The notes below the pieces were generated by a model. That model was not told where the DNA came from and did no database searches. It worked only from the letters and a program-made list of their open reading frames with translations. Shown in pieces: positions 1 through 8,334 of a DNA stretch of 64,000 bases. Numbering within the stretch: position 1 is the first letter of the stretch; every line of letters starts with the position of its first letter. The position numbers were made by a program, and so were the translations under genes. This stretch comes from Paenibacillus silvae (GTDB lineage: Bacteria; Bacillota; Bacilli; Paenibacillales; Paenibacillaceae). The stretch covers positions 680,015 through 744,014 of the forward strand of contig NZ_BMFU01000004.1 in NCBI RefSeq assembly GCF_014639235.1, read 5' to 3'.

Positions 1-420
1 GTTGTCACCCAGCCAGATGGAATGACCGAGTTCATGTACAAATACACTTTGGATGAAGTTGGGCAGGTTGGAGGCGTCAACTGTGATGGTAGAGGCGTTC
101 AGTTCAACGCGGAAGCTCACGATCTGGCTGCCGGAGACGGAGGCGTAGTTTACACCATAAGCGGTATTGTTGAAGTTGCCAACGGTAATCGTGTTGGATG
201 AGTTACTGGTTTTGACAAATTGCACCTTGGCTCCGGCATTGTTCCAGTTGGCAATGGAAGTATCCATTGGGACTTGCCATGCTGAAGCATAGTTGTAGGA
301 ACGGATCGGGACGGTGGAGCTGGGATAGCCGTAACTCAGAAAGGTGGCTGCAAAGACGGTGCTTCCAAACATCGCGAGGGCAGAGAATAACATGATGCTC
401 ATCAACAACTTCCTTTTCAT
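1..420 (-). CDS. Secreted metzincin-like zinc metalloprotease, 3' part cut off by window edge
   Basis: Reading leftwards from an ATG at 420, the frame stays open for 140 codons to the window edge. Residues 1-25 form a clear signal peptide: a basic start, a hydrophobic core and an AxA-like cleavage site (VFA-A), so the protein is secreted. The last visible residues hold HELGHSIWLGDN, a zinc-binding HExxH followed by a possible third ligand Asp six residues after the second His, as in metzincin proteases of the matrixin/snapalysin type (HExxHxxGxxH/D). The usual Gly of that motif is Trp here. A GGAGG ribosome binding site lies about nine bases before the start. Missing: the C-terminal part with the Met-turn. 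Substrate unknown. The zinc motif is seen; the family call is inferred. Confidence 0.8.
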   Translation of the reverse strand, partial: MKRKLLMSIMLFSALAMFGSTVFAATFLSYGYPSSTVPIRSYNYASAWQVPMDTSIANWNNAGAKVQFVKTSNSSNTITVGNFNNTAYGVNYASVSGSQIVSFRVELNASTITVDASNLPNFIQSVFVHELGHSIWLGDN

Positions 421-647
421 GCTAAAAACCTCCAATAAATGTATATTTTCTCTATTATCGTAACAAGGATATGTGTGAATGGAATGAGTCCCAAGTCGTT
501 GTTTTTGTCGGGGGAAAAAGGAAAAATCGTGAGCCGCTTGGGAAGGCTTGTCACAACAAGTCACTTTCTGTCTGGTGGAATGTATGCATAAATTCCTTCT
601 TTTTACAAACAATATACTCAACCTGACAGGAAAAAGGAGTGTAAGAT

Positions 648-1325
648 ATGTGTGAACGTTTTTCCCTTGCGGCCGATCTGGACGAGGTGCGGGACCATTT
701 TAAAATCGAACGTGTGATGTATTATTATAAAAATCGCTATAATATCAGCCCGACGCAGCATACGCCAATTATTCTGCATCAGGACGGGGAGCGTGTGCTG
801 GATGAATTCCGGTGGGGATTTATCCCGTTCTGGGGACGGGATGCGGTCAATGCAAACCTGATGACGGTGCATGAGAACCCGGCATATTACAAGCTGGTTG
901 AAACGAAACGCTGTGTGATTCCGTGCAATGGACTGTATTACTGGCGTCAGGAAGGCAAAAAGCGTTATGCGGTGCGTGTGGTGATGCCGGATCGTGGGCT
1001 GTTCGGCATTGCTGGCCTGTATGAAATCTGGAAGGATACACGCAAGCAGCCGCTGCGTACCTGCACGATGCTCATGGCTGGCGCGAACCTGGTGACTCGT
1101 GAGTTTGGCAATAAAATGCCGGCAATTCTGTCAGAGGATGAAATCAACACCTGGCTGGACCCTGCCAATACAAGGGTGACACAGCTGCTTCCACTGCTCA
1201 AGACATATAATCGTACCGACATGAACCTGTATCCGGTCACACCCATGGTAGCCAACGACGAGCATGATTGTTATGAGTGTGTGGAAGAGATGGAGCAAAA
1301 GCTGGCGTATGTCCGAAGCTTCTGA
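648..1325 (+). CDS. SRAP-domain protein (YedK/HMCES family), divergent active site
   Basis: 225 residues, the usual length for SOS-response-associated peptidase (SRAP) proteins, which in YedK/HMCES cross-link to abasic sites in single-stranded DNA through Cys2 exposed by Met removal. Cys2 is present (MCERF), as are the NA segment (residues 68-70) and the P-V-x-P region near residue 196. Two positions that matter in YedK look replaced: the Glu of the usual GFYEW block is Tyr98 (GLYYW), and the His of the usual HxRMP block is Gly154 (GNKMP). The start is an ATG 10 bases after an AAGGAGTG site. No LexA-type box was seen upstream. It stands alone between the protease and the flavoprotein. It may bind DNA with changed chemistry. 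Confidence 0.85.
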   Translation: MCERFSLAADLDEVRDHFKIERVMYYYKNRYNISPTQHTPIILHQDGERVLDEFRWGFIPFWGRDAVNANLMTVHENPAYYKLVETKRCVIPCNGLYYWRQEGKKRYAVRVVMPDRGLFGIAGLYEIWKDTRKQPLRTCTMLMAGANLVTREFGNKMPAILSEDEINTWLDPANTRVTQLLPLLKTYNRTDMNLYPVTPMVANDEHDCYECVEEMEQKLAYVRSF

Positions 1326-1392
1326 ACCAAGCAGCAGTGTGAGATAGGCAGCCTGTATGATACAGCTTGTGGAGTGTTTCTGATACTAAAAG

Positions 1393-1439
1393 CGGGTTTA
1401 AACAACAGGATGTGAAGAACGGGTTTAAACATCAGGATG
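1393..1439. repeat. Two 20-bp direct repeats with GTTTAAAC core
   Basis: CGGGTTTAAACAACAGGATG at 1393-1412 and CGGGTTTAAACATCAGGATG at 1420-1439 differ at one base and start 27 bp apart. Each contains the palindrome GTTTAAAC. They lie about 80 bp upstream of the promoter of the flavoprotein gene, so they could be paired regulator sites or a small duplication. Confidence 0.6.
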
Positions 1440-1515
1440 GGGAGTCCGAGGACGCTCTGTCCTTTTCTTTGTTGCTCTTTCATCCGGGGCCTGCGTGGTG
1501 CTCATGAAGGAAAAG

Positions 1516-1544
1516 TTGCAATTGGCTCGAAACGTAACTATAAT
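1516..1544 (+). promoter_or_regulatory. Sigma-A-type promoter of the flavin oxidoreductase gene
   Basis: TTGCAA (1516-1521), a 17-bp spacer and a perfect TATAAT (1539-1544). GTAAC occurs at 1534-1538 and again at 1552-1556, just around the -10 box, and could be part of an operator. The coding start is 70 bp downstream. Confidence 0.6.
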
Positions 1545-1613
1545 CATTACAGTAACAAAATGCATATATCCATATATCTAATTAAAGAGATATTAATCAG
1601 GAGGGAACCACGA

Positions 1614-2744
1614 ATGAATCCAAAGTATTCGAAAATGTTTGAATCTGTTTCACTGCCTAGCGGCATTACACTGAAAAACCGGATCGTGCTTGCTCCTATG
1701 ACTCATATGTCCTCTAATCCAGACGGTACGGTATCGGATGCGGAGCTGGCGTATTATGCACGCCGTACAGGCGGAGCTGGGATGTCGGTTACAGCGGTAA
1801 CACATGTGACACCAAACGGCATCGGTTTTCCGGCGCAATTCGGCTCTTATGACGACAGCTTTATCCCAGGCTTGAAACGTCTGGCTGAAACCATCAAACA
1901 ACAAGGCTCTGTAGCAGTGCTGCAGATGTTCCACGCTGGCCGACTGACTCCGGAGCAGGCTGTCCCTGCCGGGCAGGTGGTTGCACCGAGTGCGGTTGCA
2001 AGTGAACGTCCAGGCTCACCCGAGCCAAGAGAAATGACGGATGAAGATATTACTTCGGTCATTCGTGATTTTGGCGAAGCGACTCGCCGTGCGATTGAAG
2101 CGGGCTTTGACGGCGTCGAGATTCATGGTGCCAACGGTTATCTGATCCAGCAGTTTTTCTCTCCACACTCCAATCGCCGGGAAGACCGCTGGGGTGGCAG
2201 TGTTGAGAAACGTTTGGCGTTCCCGATCGCTGTAGTGGAGGAGGTGCAGCGTGTCGTTGCCGAGCATACCAAGCTTCCATTCATAGTAGGGTACCGCTTC
2301 TCGCCAGAAGAGCCTGAAACACCAGGTTTGACAATGGAAGACACATATGCGCTGGTCGATGCGTTAAAAGAAAAAAATCTCGACTATCTGCATGTTTCCT
2401 TGAATGAGTTCTGGTCGAAGCCAAGACGCGGCGAAGCGGATACTCGCGCCAGAATTGAATACATTCTGGATCGGGTTGGTGGTAAAGTGCCGGTCATTGG
2501 TGTCGGCGCAATTCACACGGCTGACGAGGCTGCAGAAGCGCTGGAGACAGGTGTGCCGCTGCTGGCGATCGGGCGTGAGCTGATTATCGAGCCGGACTGG
2601 GTGGAGAAGATTGAAAGTGGACGGGAAGAGGACATCGAGACGGTGCTGACCAAATCGGATCAGGAGCGTTTGGTTATTCCGGACGGCTTGTGGAATGCCA
2701 TTATCCACACACCAGGCTGGTTCCCTTTGGTTGACGATAAATAA
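1614..2744 (+). CDS. NADH-dependent flavin oxidoreductase, Old Yellow Enzyme family (YqiG/NamA-like)
   Basis: 376-residue FMN-dependent ene-reductase-like TIM barrel. Visible signatures: the N-terminal LKNRIVLAPM block, Gln104 and Arg110 (LQMFHAGR), the substrate-binding pair His171/Asn174 in EIHGANGYL, the NRREDRWGGS block near 187, and a C-terminal IGVGAI-to-AIGREL FMN phosphate site. The thermophilic-type Cys of YqjM (APMC) is Thr30 here, so it is not a typical YqjM. The start at 1614 is chosen because AGGAGGG lies nine bases before it; the frame is open further upstream, but that stretch holds the promoter and does not look coding. Likely reduces activated C=C bonds in electrophiles; true substrate unknown. 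A terminator follows. Confidence 0.9.
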   Translation: MNPKYSKMFESVSLPSGITLKNRIVLAPMTHMSSNPDGTVSDAELAYYARRTGGAGMSVTAVTHVTPNGIGFPAQFGSYDDSFIPGLKRLAETIKQQGSVAVLQMFHAGRLTPEQAVPAGQVVAPSAVASERPGSPEPREMTDEDITSVIRDFGEATRRAIEAGFDGVEIHGANGYLIQQFFSPHSNRREDRWGGSVEKRLAFPIAVVEEVQRVVAEHTKLPFIVGYRFSPEEPETPGLTMEDTYALVDALKEKNLDYLHVSLNEFWSKPRRGEADTRARIEYILDRVGGKVPVIGVGAIHTADEAAEALETGVPLLAIGRELIIEPDWVEKIESGREEDIETVLTKSDQERLVIPDGLWNAIIHTPGWFPLVDDK

Positions 2745-2793
2745 AAAATACTCTCCTCCCGCTTGAAGAAGGAGAACAGTGGTTGCCAATCAG

Positions 2794-2828
2794 AAACGGT
2801 ATGAGTGATGAAACTCATGCCGTTTTTG
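2794..2828 (+). terminator. Rho-independent terminator after the flavoprotein gene
   Basis: AAACGGTATGAG and CTCATGCCGTTT pair around a short loop and run into a T tract. It ends the transcript of the flavin oxidoreductase gene. Confidence 0.75.
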
Positions 2829-3098
2829 ATTTAACACTATCAGTGACTCCGTAGTGATCCCCTTCTGATGTAATCCAACCATTACATCGGACTGAATTTT
2901 CTAAAAATATCATTTTATTTAATGTTAAAGTTATTTATTGAGAATAGAGTGAATATATGTAGATATCAAAAAACAATGATGTATTTAAGGTGCAAATGAT
3001 TGGAATGAAAAATGTATATGTAATCATACCCTTAATTTGTTATTATATTACATAAAAAGAGATATAACTAACATTATTTACACCAAGGGGGATTAGAT
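2829..3098. other. AT-rich gap, no gene seen
   Basis: About 270 bases, strongly AT-rich, between the terminator and the TTG start of the acetyltransferase gene. No credible reading frame. It presumably holds the promoter of the downstream gene, but I could not pick a convincing -35/-10 pair among the many AT-rich matches. Confidence 0.4.
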
Positions 3099-3575
3099 TT
3101 GAATAAACGAATATATCCAATCGAGGATCAATTGGAAAAAAGAAAAATGATGCCATTGCTGCTGCTTGCTGATGAATCAGAGGAGAAAGTCATGGAATAT
3201 TTAGAGGAAGGGGATGTGTTGTGCCTTTCTAATGATTCTGATGCTGCTTTGGGTGTGATTGTGACGGTGAGGCTTAACAGTGAATCGATTGAAATAAAGA
3301 ATATTGCCGTTTCTCCTGACCACCAGGGTCAAGGGCTCGGCAAATTGTTGATAAACAAAGCCATTTCCTTACATAAAGAGCGTGGAATAAGACATTTTGT
3401 CGTGGGAACAGCCAATTCCAGTATCAACAATCTCGCATTTTATCAGAAACTGGGGTTTCGAATATGTGATATAAAAAAAGATTTTTTCCTGGATTACCCT
3501 GAAGAGATCTGGGAGAACGGCATTAGGGCCGTGGATATGATTGTGATGGAAAAGCATGAAGTTAATTCGAAATAG
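3099..3575 (+). CDS. GNAT family N-acetyltransferase
   Basis: 158 residues. The acetyl-CoA-binding GNAT core is plain: beta-4 strand IEIKNIAVSPDHQG followed by the QGQGLGKLLI pyrophosphate loop (consensus R/QxxGxG/A), then a strand/helix segment ending in NLAFYQKLGF, typical of small single-domain acetyltransferases. It transfers an acetyl group from acetyl-CoA to an unknown amine. The start is a TTG preceded by AAGGGGGAT at a suitable distance. The gene is monocistronic: an AT-rich gap lies before it and a strong terminator follows. The substrate cannot be read from the sequence. Confidence 0.85.
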   Translation: MNKRIYPIEDQLEKRKMMPLLLLADESEEKVMEYLEEGDVLCLSNDSDAALGVIVTVRLNSESIEIKNIAVSPDHQGQGLGKLLINKAISLHKERGIRHFVVGTANSSINNLAFYQKLGFRICDIKKDFFLDYPEEIWENGIRAVDMIVMEKHEVNSK

Positions 3576-3578
3576 CGA

Positions 3579-3621
3579 AGGGCCTGATCAAGATGTAATG
3601 TCTTGTTTCAGGCCTTTTTAT
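3579..3621 (+). terminator. Terminator after GNAT gene
   Basis: GGCCTGA (3581-3587) pairs with TCAGGCC (3608-3614), with a further inner CAAGA/TCTTG pairing, followed by TTTTTA. It separates the acetyltransferase gene from the biosynthetic cluster. Confidence 0.8.
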
Positions 3622-3629
3622 TTCTTTTA

Positions 3630-3645
3630 TTGTAAATATTTACAA
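3630..3645. promoter_or_regulatory. Perfect 16-bp palindrome, candidate operator of the biosynthetic cluster
   Basis: TTGTAAATATTTACAA is exactly self-complementary and covers the -35 box of the promoter below. That position fits a dimeric repressor site. No regulator gene sits inside the cluster, so the regulator would be encoded elsewhere. Confidence 0.5.
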
Positions 3646-3667
3646 TATACGAACGCGGTGATACAAT
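3639..3667 (+). promoter_or_regulatory. Sigma-A-type promoter of the 11-gene cluster
   Basis: TTTACA (3639-3644), 17-bp spacer, TACAAT (3662-3667), each one base off consensus. It would give a leader of about 155 nt before the first gene at 3830. Confidence 0.6.
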
Positions 3668-3829
3668 GAAAAAAATGTTATATATTTTAATAAAAACCAT
3701 ATATATTCAATTATCGAGTCGAATTTTGCTAGATTGAAGAATAAATATGGTTTTTTCCAGCACCATTAAAAAAACGTTTTCGACTATATTGAAATTGCTC
3801 ATTACCTAACTGGAAAAGAGGAGATTGGC

Positions 3830-5038
3830 ATGCTGAATATGCAAAAAGAACAGTTGGCTATGTACGGGGCCAAACCTGTAAGAGAAAAAATGCTTCCGTA
3901 TGGAAAACAATGGGTGGACGAGACCGACATTGAAAATGTGGTCAACGTTTTAAGAAGTGACTTTCTTTCCTCAGGTCCTGAAATACCAAAATTCGAAGAA
4001 GCACTGGCTCGCGAGGCAGGTACTCGGTACGCTGTAGCATTCTCCAGTGGTACTGCTGCGCTGCATGCTGCGTGTTTTGCTGCTGGCGTCGAGACTGGAA
4101 GTGAAGTGATTACTTCGCCTCTGACTTTTGCAGCAAGCAGCAACTGTATATTATATACAGGCGGAAAGCCGGTTTTTGCCGATATTGATCCTCTTACCTT
4201 CAACATCGATTCTCAAGAGGTTTATAAGAAAATCACCCCAAATACGAAGGCGCTGATCATTGTTGATTTTGCCGGACAGCCTGCTCAATATAACGAGCTT
4301 TATGACATGGCTTCCAATCACGGGCTTGTCACCATTCGTGATGCTGCCCACTCGATCGGTTCAATCTATAAAGAGCGGCGACCTGGGATGTCAACCGACA
4401 TGACCATTTTCAGTTTTCATCCTGTAAAGCATATTACTACAGGAGAAGGCGGGGCCGTTGTAACGGATCGGGAGGACTTCTATCATCAATTGTTAATGTT
4501 TAGAAATCATGGAATTACACGTGATGAACAGATGCTGGAACAGCAAAATTCTCCAAAATGGTATTACGAAATGCAGTTCCTTGGTTATAACTACCGGATT
4601 ACTGATATACAAGCTGCATTAGGCACAAGCCAGTTAAAAAGGCTGGAGCAATTTGTGAAGAGAAGGCGAGAATTAGCGGTTCTGTACAATAAGGCCTTCG
4701 AGCAGATGCCAGGATTAGCATTCCAGCAACAAGCTGAAGAAGTATCATCAAGCTGGCATTTATATCCTTTGCGATGGAAAAAAGATTTTTTCTCCGTAAG
4801 CCGCGATACCATTTTTCAAGCTTTGCTCGCAGAGAATATCGGGGTCAATCTTCACTATATTCCGGTTTATTTACATCCCTATTATCAGTCACTGGGCTAT
4901 CAACGAGGCATTTGTCCTAATGCAGAAGCCGTATATGAGGAGCTGATTACAATTCCACTTTTTCCTCTGATGACGGATCGCGATTTGCAGGATGTCGTGG
5001 ATGCCGTTGTCAAGGTATATAACTATTTTTTGAAGTAA
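3830..5038 (+). CDS. DegT/DnrJ/EryC1/StrS aminotransferase, PseC-like
   Basis: 402-residue PLP-dependent sugar aminotransferase (fold type I). The internal-aldimine Lys is Lys200 in SFHPVKHITTGEGG, a block very like PseC, which aminates the C4 keto group of a UDP-2-acetamido-4-keto-6-deoxyhexose. Asp171 (RDAAHS) would hold the pyridine nitrogen. SSGTAALHAA near residue 72 is the usual cofactor phosphate site. Start: ATG after AGAGGAGAT. First gene of the AT-rich cluster. No PseB, PseF, PseG or PseI homologue is present, so a role in pseudaminic acid is not supported; it more likely aminates a nucleotide sugar made by neighbouring enzymes. The keto-sugar substrate is inferred. Confidence 0.85.
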   Translation: MLNMQKEQLAMYGAKPVREKMLPYGKQWVDETDIENVVNVLRSDFLSSGPEIPKFEEALAREAGTRYAVAFSSGTAALHAACFAAGVETGSEVITSPLTFAASSNCILYTGGKPVFADIDPLTFNIDSQEVYKKITPNTKALIIVDFAGQPAQYNELYDMASNHGLVTIRDAAHSIGSIYKERRPGMSTDMTIFSFHPVKHITTGEGGAVVTDREDFYHQLLMFRNHGITRDEQMLEQQNSPKWYYEMQFLGYNYRITDIQAALGTSQLKRLEQFVKRRRELAVLYNKAFEQMPGLAFQQQAEEVSSSWHLYPLRWKKDFFSVSRDTIFQALLAENIGVNLHYIPVYLHPYYQSLGYQRGICPNAEAVYEELITIPLFPLMTDRDLQDVVDAVVKVYNYFLK

Positions 5039-5078
5039 TGCATACATGCTTGGGCTTAACTCAAAGGAGGATGTTGTA

Positions 5079-6443
5079 TTGCAGCCAAAGCAGCTCAACT
5101 TATTTCGTTTAACCTGGCCTATTTTCATGGACGCTTTCTTTCATATCGTGTTAGGTAACGTTGACACAGTAATGCTCTCACATTATTCAGGACAAGCTGT
5201 CGCTGCTGTAGGCATATCATCACAAATATTTGGAATGTTTATTATTATCCTGGAATTTATGGCCATGGGGTCTGGCATACTGATCGCTCAAATGCTTGGA
5301 GCAAGTCAGCGTGAAAGAGCCGCTAATATTGCACAATCCTCTATATATCTGAATGGCCTTATCGGCGTAGTTCTTATTTTTATACTTTTTTTCTCTGCAC
5401 CTTTTTTGTTTAATCTCTTCAATCTTTCAGCTGAGGCTTACGAGTTTGGTGTTCGTTACTCGCAAATTGTGAGCGTTTCTCTTCTTTTTGAGGCAATTCT
5501 GATTTGTATCAGTACGACAATGAGAAACTATGGTTTCGCCAAGGAACCGATGTTTGTTGTGGTGGGAATGAACGTTGTTAATGTAACAGGGAACAGCATT
5601 GCGTTGTTCGGATTTCTCGGTTTTCCCGAGACGGGTCTTACTGGTGTGGCAATCAGCTCGTGTATTAGTCGTTTGTTGGCAATGATTTGTATAGTCTACC
5701 TATACAAGCGCAAGCTCAGATTAAAGCTGAGATTGCAAGGCCGCCACTATATTCAGGATTGGAAATCTATTGTAAAGGTAGGCATCCCGACAGCAGGGGA
5801 GAGCTTTTCCTACCAGTCCTCCCAAATCCTGATTACGTATTTTGTCACTTTTTTCGGAGTAATCGCGATTACAACCAAGGTCATTACTTACAATATTATG
5901 CTGCTGATTATGATATTCTCCTATTCCATGGGACAAGCAACACAAATTTTGATAGGTCATCTCGTTGGGGCAAGAGAACATCAAAAAGCGCATGACCAAG
6001 CCATTTTCAGCCTGAAAGTTTCATCGTTGATCTCATTGCTCATTGCACTTGTGTGTTACTTCTTATCAGAAACTGTGCTAGGGCTGTTTACATCGGACAG
6101 AGATATTATTGAAACCGGCAAAACACTTCTTGCGTTGTCTATCTTATTGGAGCCTGGCAGAGCGTTTAATCTTGTTCTCAGTAGCTCGTTGAAGGCATCC
6201 GGCGATATCCGATTTCCAACGCTACTGGGTTTAATCAGCATGTGGGGATTATGTGTACCCGCTGCATTTATTTTGGGAAATGTACTTGGATACGGATTAG
6301 CGGGAGTATGGCTTGCTTTTATTCTCGATGAGTGGTTAAGAGGTTTAATTTTTTATTTCAGATGGAAGAGAATGGGTTGGGTTACAAAAGGACTGGTTAA
6401 AGCCGAAATACGGTCGTCCAATGAAAAGGAGATGAGTATATGA
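5079..6443 (+). CDS. MATE family efflux transporter
   Basis: About 455 residues, almost entirely hydrophobic, with the alternating helix pattern of a 12-span multidrug and toxic compound extrusion protein. Recognisable parts are the N-terminal TWPIFMDAFFHIVLGNVDTVMLS helix pair and GVAISSCISRLLA at mid-protein. I place the start at TTG 5079, because AAAGGAGG at 5063-5070 is eight bases upstream; an ATG at 5046 in frame would put that site inside the gene. MATE proteins export cationic or neutral small molecules by Na+ or H+ antiport. It sits between the two sugar-modifying genes 3830 and 6440, so it most likely exports the cluster product and may give self-resistance. It is not a Wzx-type flippase by its motifs, though both belong to one superfamily. 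Confidence 0.85.
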   Translation: MQPKQLNLFRLTWPIFMDAFFHIVLGNVDTVMLSHYSGQAVAAVGISSQIFGMFIIILEFMAMGSGILIAQMLGASQRERAANIAQSSIYLNGLIGVVLIFILFFSAPFLFNLFNLSAEAYEFGVRYSQIVSVSLLFEAILICISTTMRNYGFAKEPMFVVVGMNVVNVTGNSIALFGFLGFPETGLTGVAISSCISRLLAMICIVYLYKRKLRLKLRLQGRHYIQDWKSIVKVGIPTAGESFSYQSSQILITYFVTFFGVIAITTKVITYNIMLLIMIFSYSMGQATQILIGHLVGAREHQKAHDQAIFSLKVSSLISLLIALVCYFLSETVLGLFTSDRDIIETGKTLLALSILLEPGRAFNLVLSSSLKASGDIRFPTLLGLISMWGLCVPAAFILGNVLGYGLAGVWLAFILDEWLRGLIFYFRWKRMGWVTKGLVKAEIRSSNEKEMSI

Positions 6444-7411
6444 GAAGAAGGAAATACTTGCTCTTGGGTGGAGGCGGATTCATAGGTTCAGCTATTGCAG
6501 AGGCACTTGCACCATTTCACGAGGTCACTATTGCTGATGCCGTCCCATTTAAGCAAACCGTTGCTTATTTAAGAGGGATAACCCAAGTTGATTATGTACA
6601 AGTCAATGCTGCGGATCGTTCCGGTGTATTGGATTTGGGTACAGATTACGATTATATTGTGCATGCAGTAGCTATTCTAGGCATCAACAAGGTGGCACAG
6701 GAATCCATTCTTACCATCAATACTAATTATCTTAGCTGCTTGTATTCGCTTGAACTCGCAAGTAGACAGAAACATCTCAAAAAATTCCTCACGTTCAGTA
6801 CAAGTGAAGTGTATGGACAATACACTGTATCCGCCAAGGAAACCGACGAGTTTACCATCGGAATTCCGGAGACCGCACGATGGTGTTATGCTGCAAGCAA
6901 AGTATTAAGCGAACATTTAACATATGCCTATCATAGGGAGGAGTCTATCCCAACGATTGTTATTCGGCCGTTTAACGTCTATGGAGAATATCGATTTGGA
7001 AATAATGCAATATCCAGTTTGGTTCGCAAAGCGCTTAAAAACGAGGATTTATTGATTAGCGGCACAGGCGAGCAGACAAGAGTATGGTGTTATATTAACG
7101 ACTTTGTTTCCGGGGTTATCCATGCTTTACATTCCGAATATGAGGGAGAGTCTTTCAATCTGGGTAATCCGAACGAACAATGCAGCATCAAAGATTTGGC
7201 GCATCTCATTGTGGAGCTGACGGAATCGAAGTCCAGAATTATAATCTCGCACTCGGATGAACCAGATGTGAAGCAGAGAACAGTCGATATTTCCAAGGCT
7301 CGAAGTTATCTTGCATATGAGCCATCTGTATCTTTACGCGAAGGTTTGAAAAAGTATATTACTTGGGCGAAAAAGATGGAGAGCAACGAAAAAATGGGGA
7401 TACCGCAATGA
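6440..7411 (+). CDS. NAD-dependent nucleotide-sugar epimerase/dehydratase (extended SDR)
   Basis: 323 residues. N-terminal Rossmann motif GGGGFIGSA (residues 10-18), then the catalytic Tyr150-xxx-Lys154 (YAASK) with a Ser/Thr cluster at 120-122 (FSTSEVYG) and the NVYG substrate-loop block near residue 182. This is the layout of UDP-sugar 4-epimerases, 4,6-dehydratases and decarboxylases. The ATG overlaps the MATE stop by 4 bp, implying translational coupling. The likely role is oxidation at C4 of an NDP-sugar to give the keto sugar used by an aminotransferase in the cluster. Which NDP-sugar reaction it does cannot be fixed by eye. Confidence 0.85.
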   Translation: MRRRKYLLLGGGGFIGSAIAEALAPFHEVTIADAVPFKQTVAYLRGITQVDYVQVNAADRSGVLDLGTDYDYIVHAVAILGINKVAQESILTINTNYLSCLYSLELASRQKHLKKFLTFSTSEVYGQYTVSAKETDEFTIGIPETARWCYAASKVLSEHLTYAYHREESIPTIVIRPFNVYGEYRFGNNAISSLVRKALKNEDLLISGTGEQTRVWCYINDFVSGVIHALHSEYEGESFNLGNPNEQCSIKDLAHLIVELTESKSRIIISHSDEPDVKQRTVDISKARSYLAYEPSVSLREGLKKYITWAKKMESNEKMGIPQ

Positions 7412-8334
7412 CCGCCAATAATCTCTTTGGGTTCTCATTCTACGCTATATATGACAATCAGCTTCAATCCCGTTATAAAGATATATTTGGAAAAGTAGAG
7501 GCTACGATTTTTAATCGCGAAGATTTGATGGGGGCTGCGTGGGATTCAGTCTGGACAAATACCCGTCATGCTGTTGAGTTATTTGGCGGCCGCAATACAA
7601 GCTTTCATTTTCCTGTGAACAATAGCAATATTGTGACGGACCCTTTCGTAAGATCACGTTTGATCGAAACCTTGAAGCGCTCAGAGGAGCTTGGTATTCC
7701 TCATGTGGTGATTCATGCCAATCAGTTATATCTGTTGGAAGAATGTAAACATCAAAATTTGAAAGAGCTCAGGTCGAGATTCCTCGATTGCTTGCAAGAG
7801 GTCATCTATCAGGCTGGAAGTAATGTAGTAGTCTGCTTGGAAAATTTACCACCTATCGGTAATTTGTATGATGATGCCGACCCTGTTTTTTTATTTACTG
7901 AGGATTTCCAAGAGATAGATATCCAGAACGTAGGTATCACATGGGATATTTGCCATTATTTCAATACAGTATACACCATGCATTATGCCAGTAATGATCC
8001 AGTATTTCGAGATATGCTTCCTAGTTATCAGCCGTGCGACTACATGGATTTTACCAGGATTATAAACAAAATTAAACACTGGCACTTTTCTGCATTTGAT
8101 CAAATGGCTAATCCTTTTACCGAGACCACTTGCAGAGAAGGTGTGCTTCCTGTGGAAAGCTGTGTGGAAGAGAGCATGTACCAGAAGGCTCTGCGGTTAA
8201 TCTACGAGGATGCTGTAAAAAGCAATAAAGCGATCATTTTTGAAATTGCAGAAAAAGACTATACACATCGCTACTATGTTCTTCAAATGCTGGAATGGGC
8301 ACAAAAGGTAGTAAAGGAGCATTCTTTTTTATGA
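7408..8334 (+). CDS. TIM-barrel sugar-phosphate isomerase/epimerase-like protein
   Basis: 308 residues resembling the xylose-isomerase-like TIM barrel (AP endonuclease family 2). Expected metal ligands appear along the strands: HVVIHANQ near 110, the Glu of VVCLENLPP near 150, TWDICHYF near 195, the His of KHWHFSAFD near 235, and IIFEIAE near the end. Such proteins isomerise or epimerise sugars, keto acids or inositols using a divalent metal. The start at 7408 overlaps the previous stop by 4 bp (ATGA), and the next gene overlaps this stop by 4 bp. Its substrate is unknown; position suggests it works on the sugar part of the cluster product. Confidence 0.7.
   Translation: MTANNLFGFSFYAIYDNQLQSRYKDIFGKVEATIFNREDLMGAAWDSVWTNTRHAVELFGGRNTSFHFPVNNSNIVTDPFVRSRLIETLKRSEELGIPHVVIHANQLYLLEECKHQNLKELRSRFLDCLQEVIYQAGSNVVVCLENLPPIGNLYDDADPVFLFTEDFQEIDIQNVGITWDICHYFNTVYTMHYASNDPVFRDMLPSYQPCDYMDFTRIINKIKHWHFSAFDQMANPFTETTCREGVLPVESCVEESMYQKALRLIYEDAVKSNKAIIFEIAEKDYTHRYYVLQMLEWAQKVVKEHSFL

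Noticed and set aside
1437..1613. N-terminal extension of the flavin oxidoreductase
   Set aside because: The extra 59 codons include the promoter, have no family likeness and no ribosome binding site; the start at 1614 has both homology and AGGAGGG.
3666..3737. 24-codon leader frame at the start of the cluster transcript
   Set aside because: Its ATG overlaps the -10 box of the proposed promoter and has no ribosome binding site, so it would not be transcribed or translated normally.
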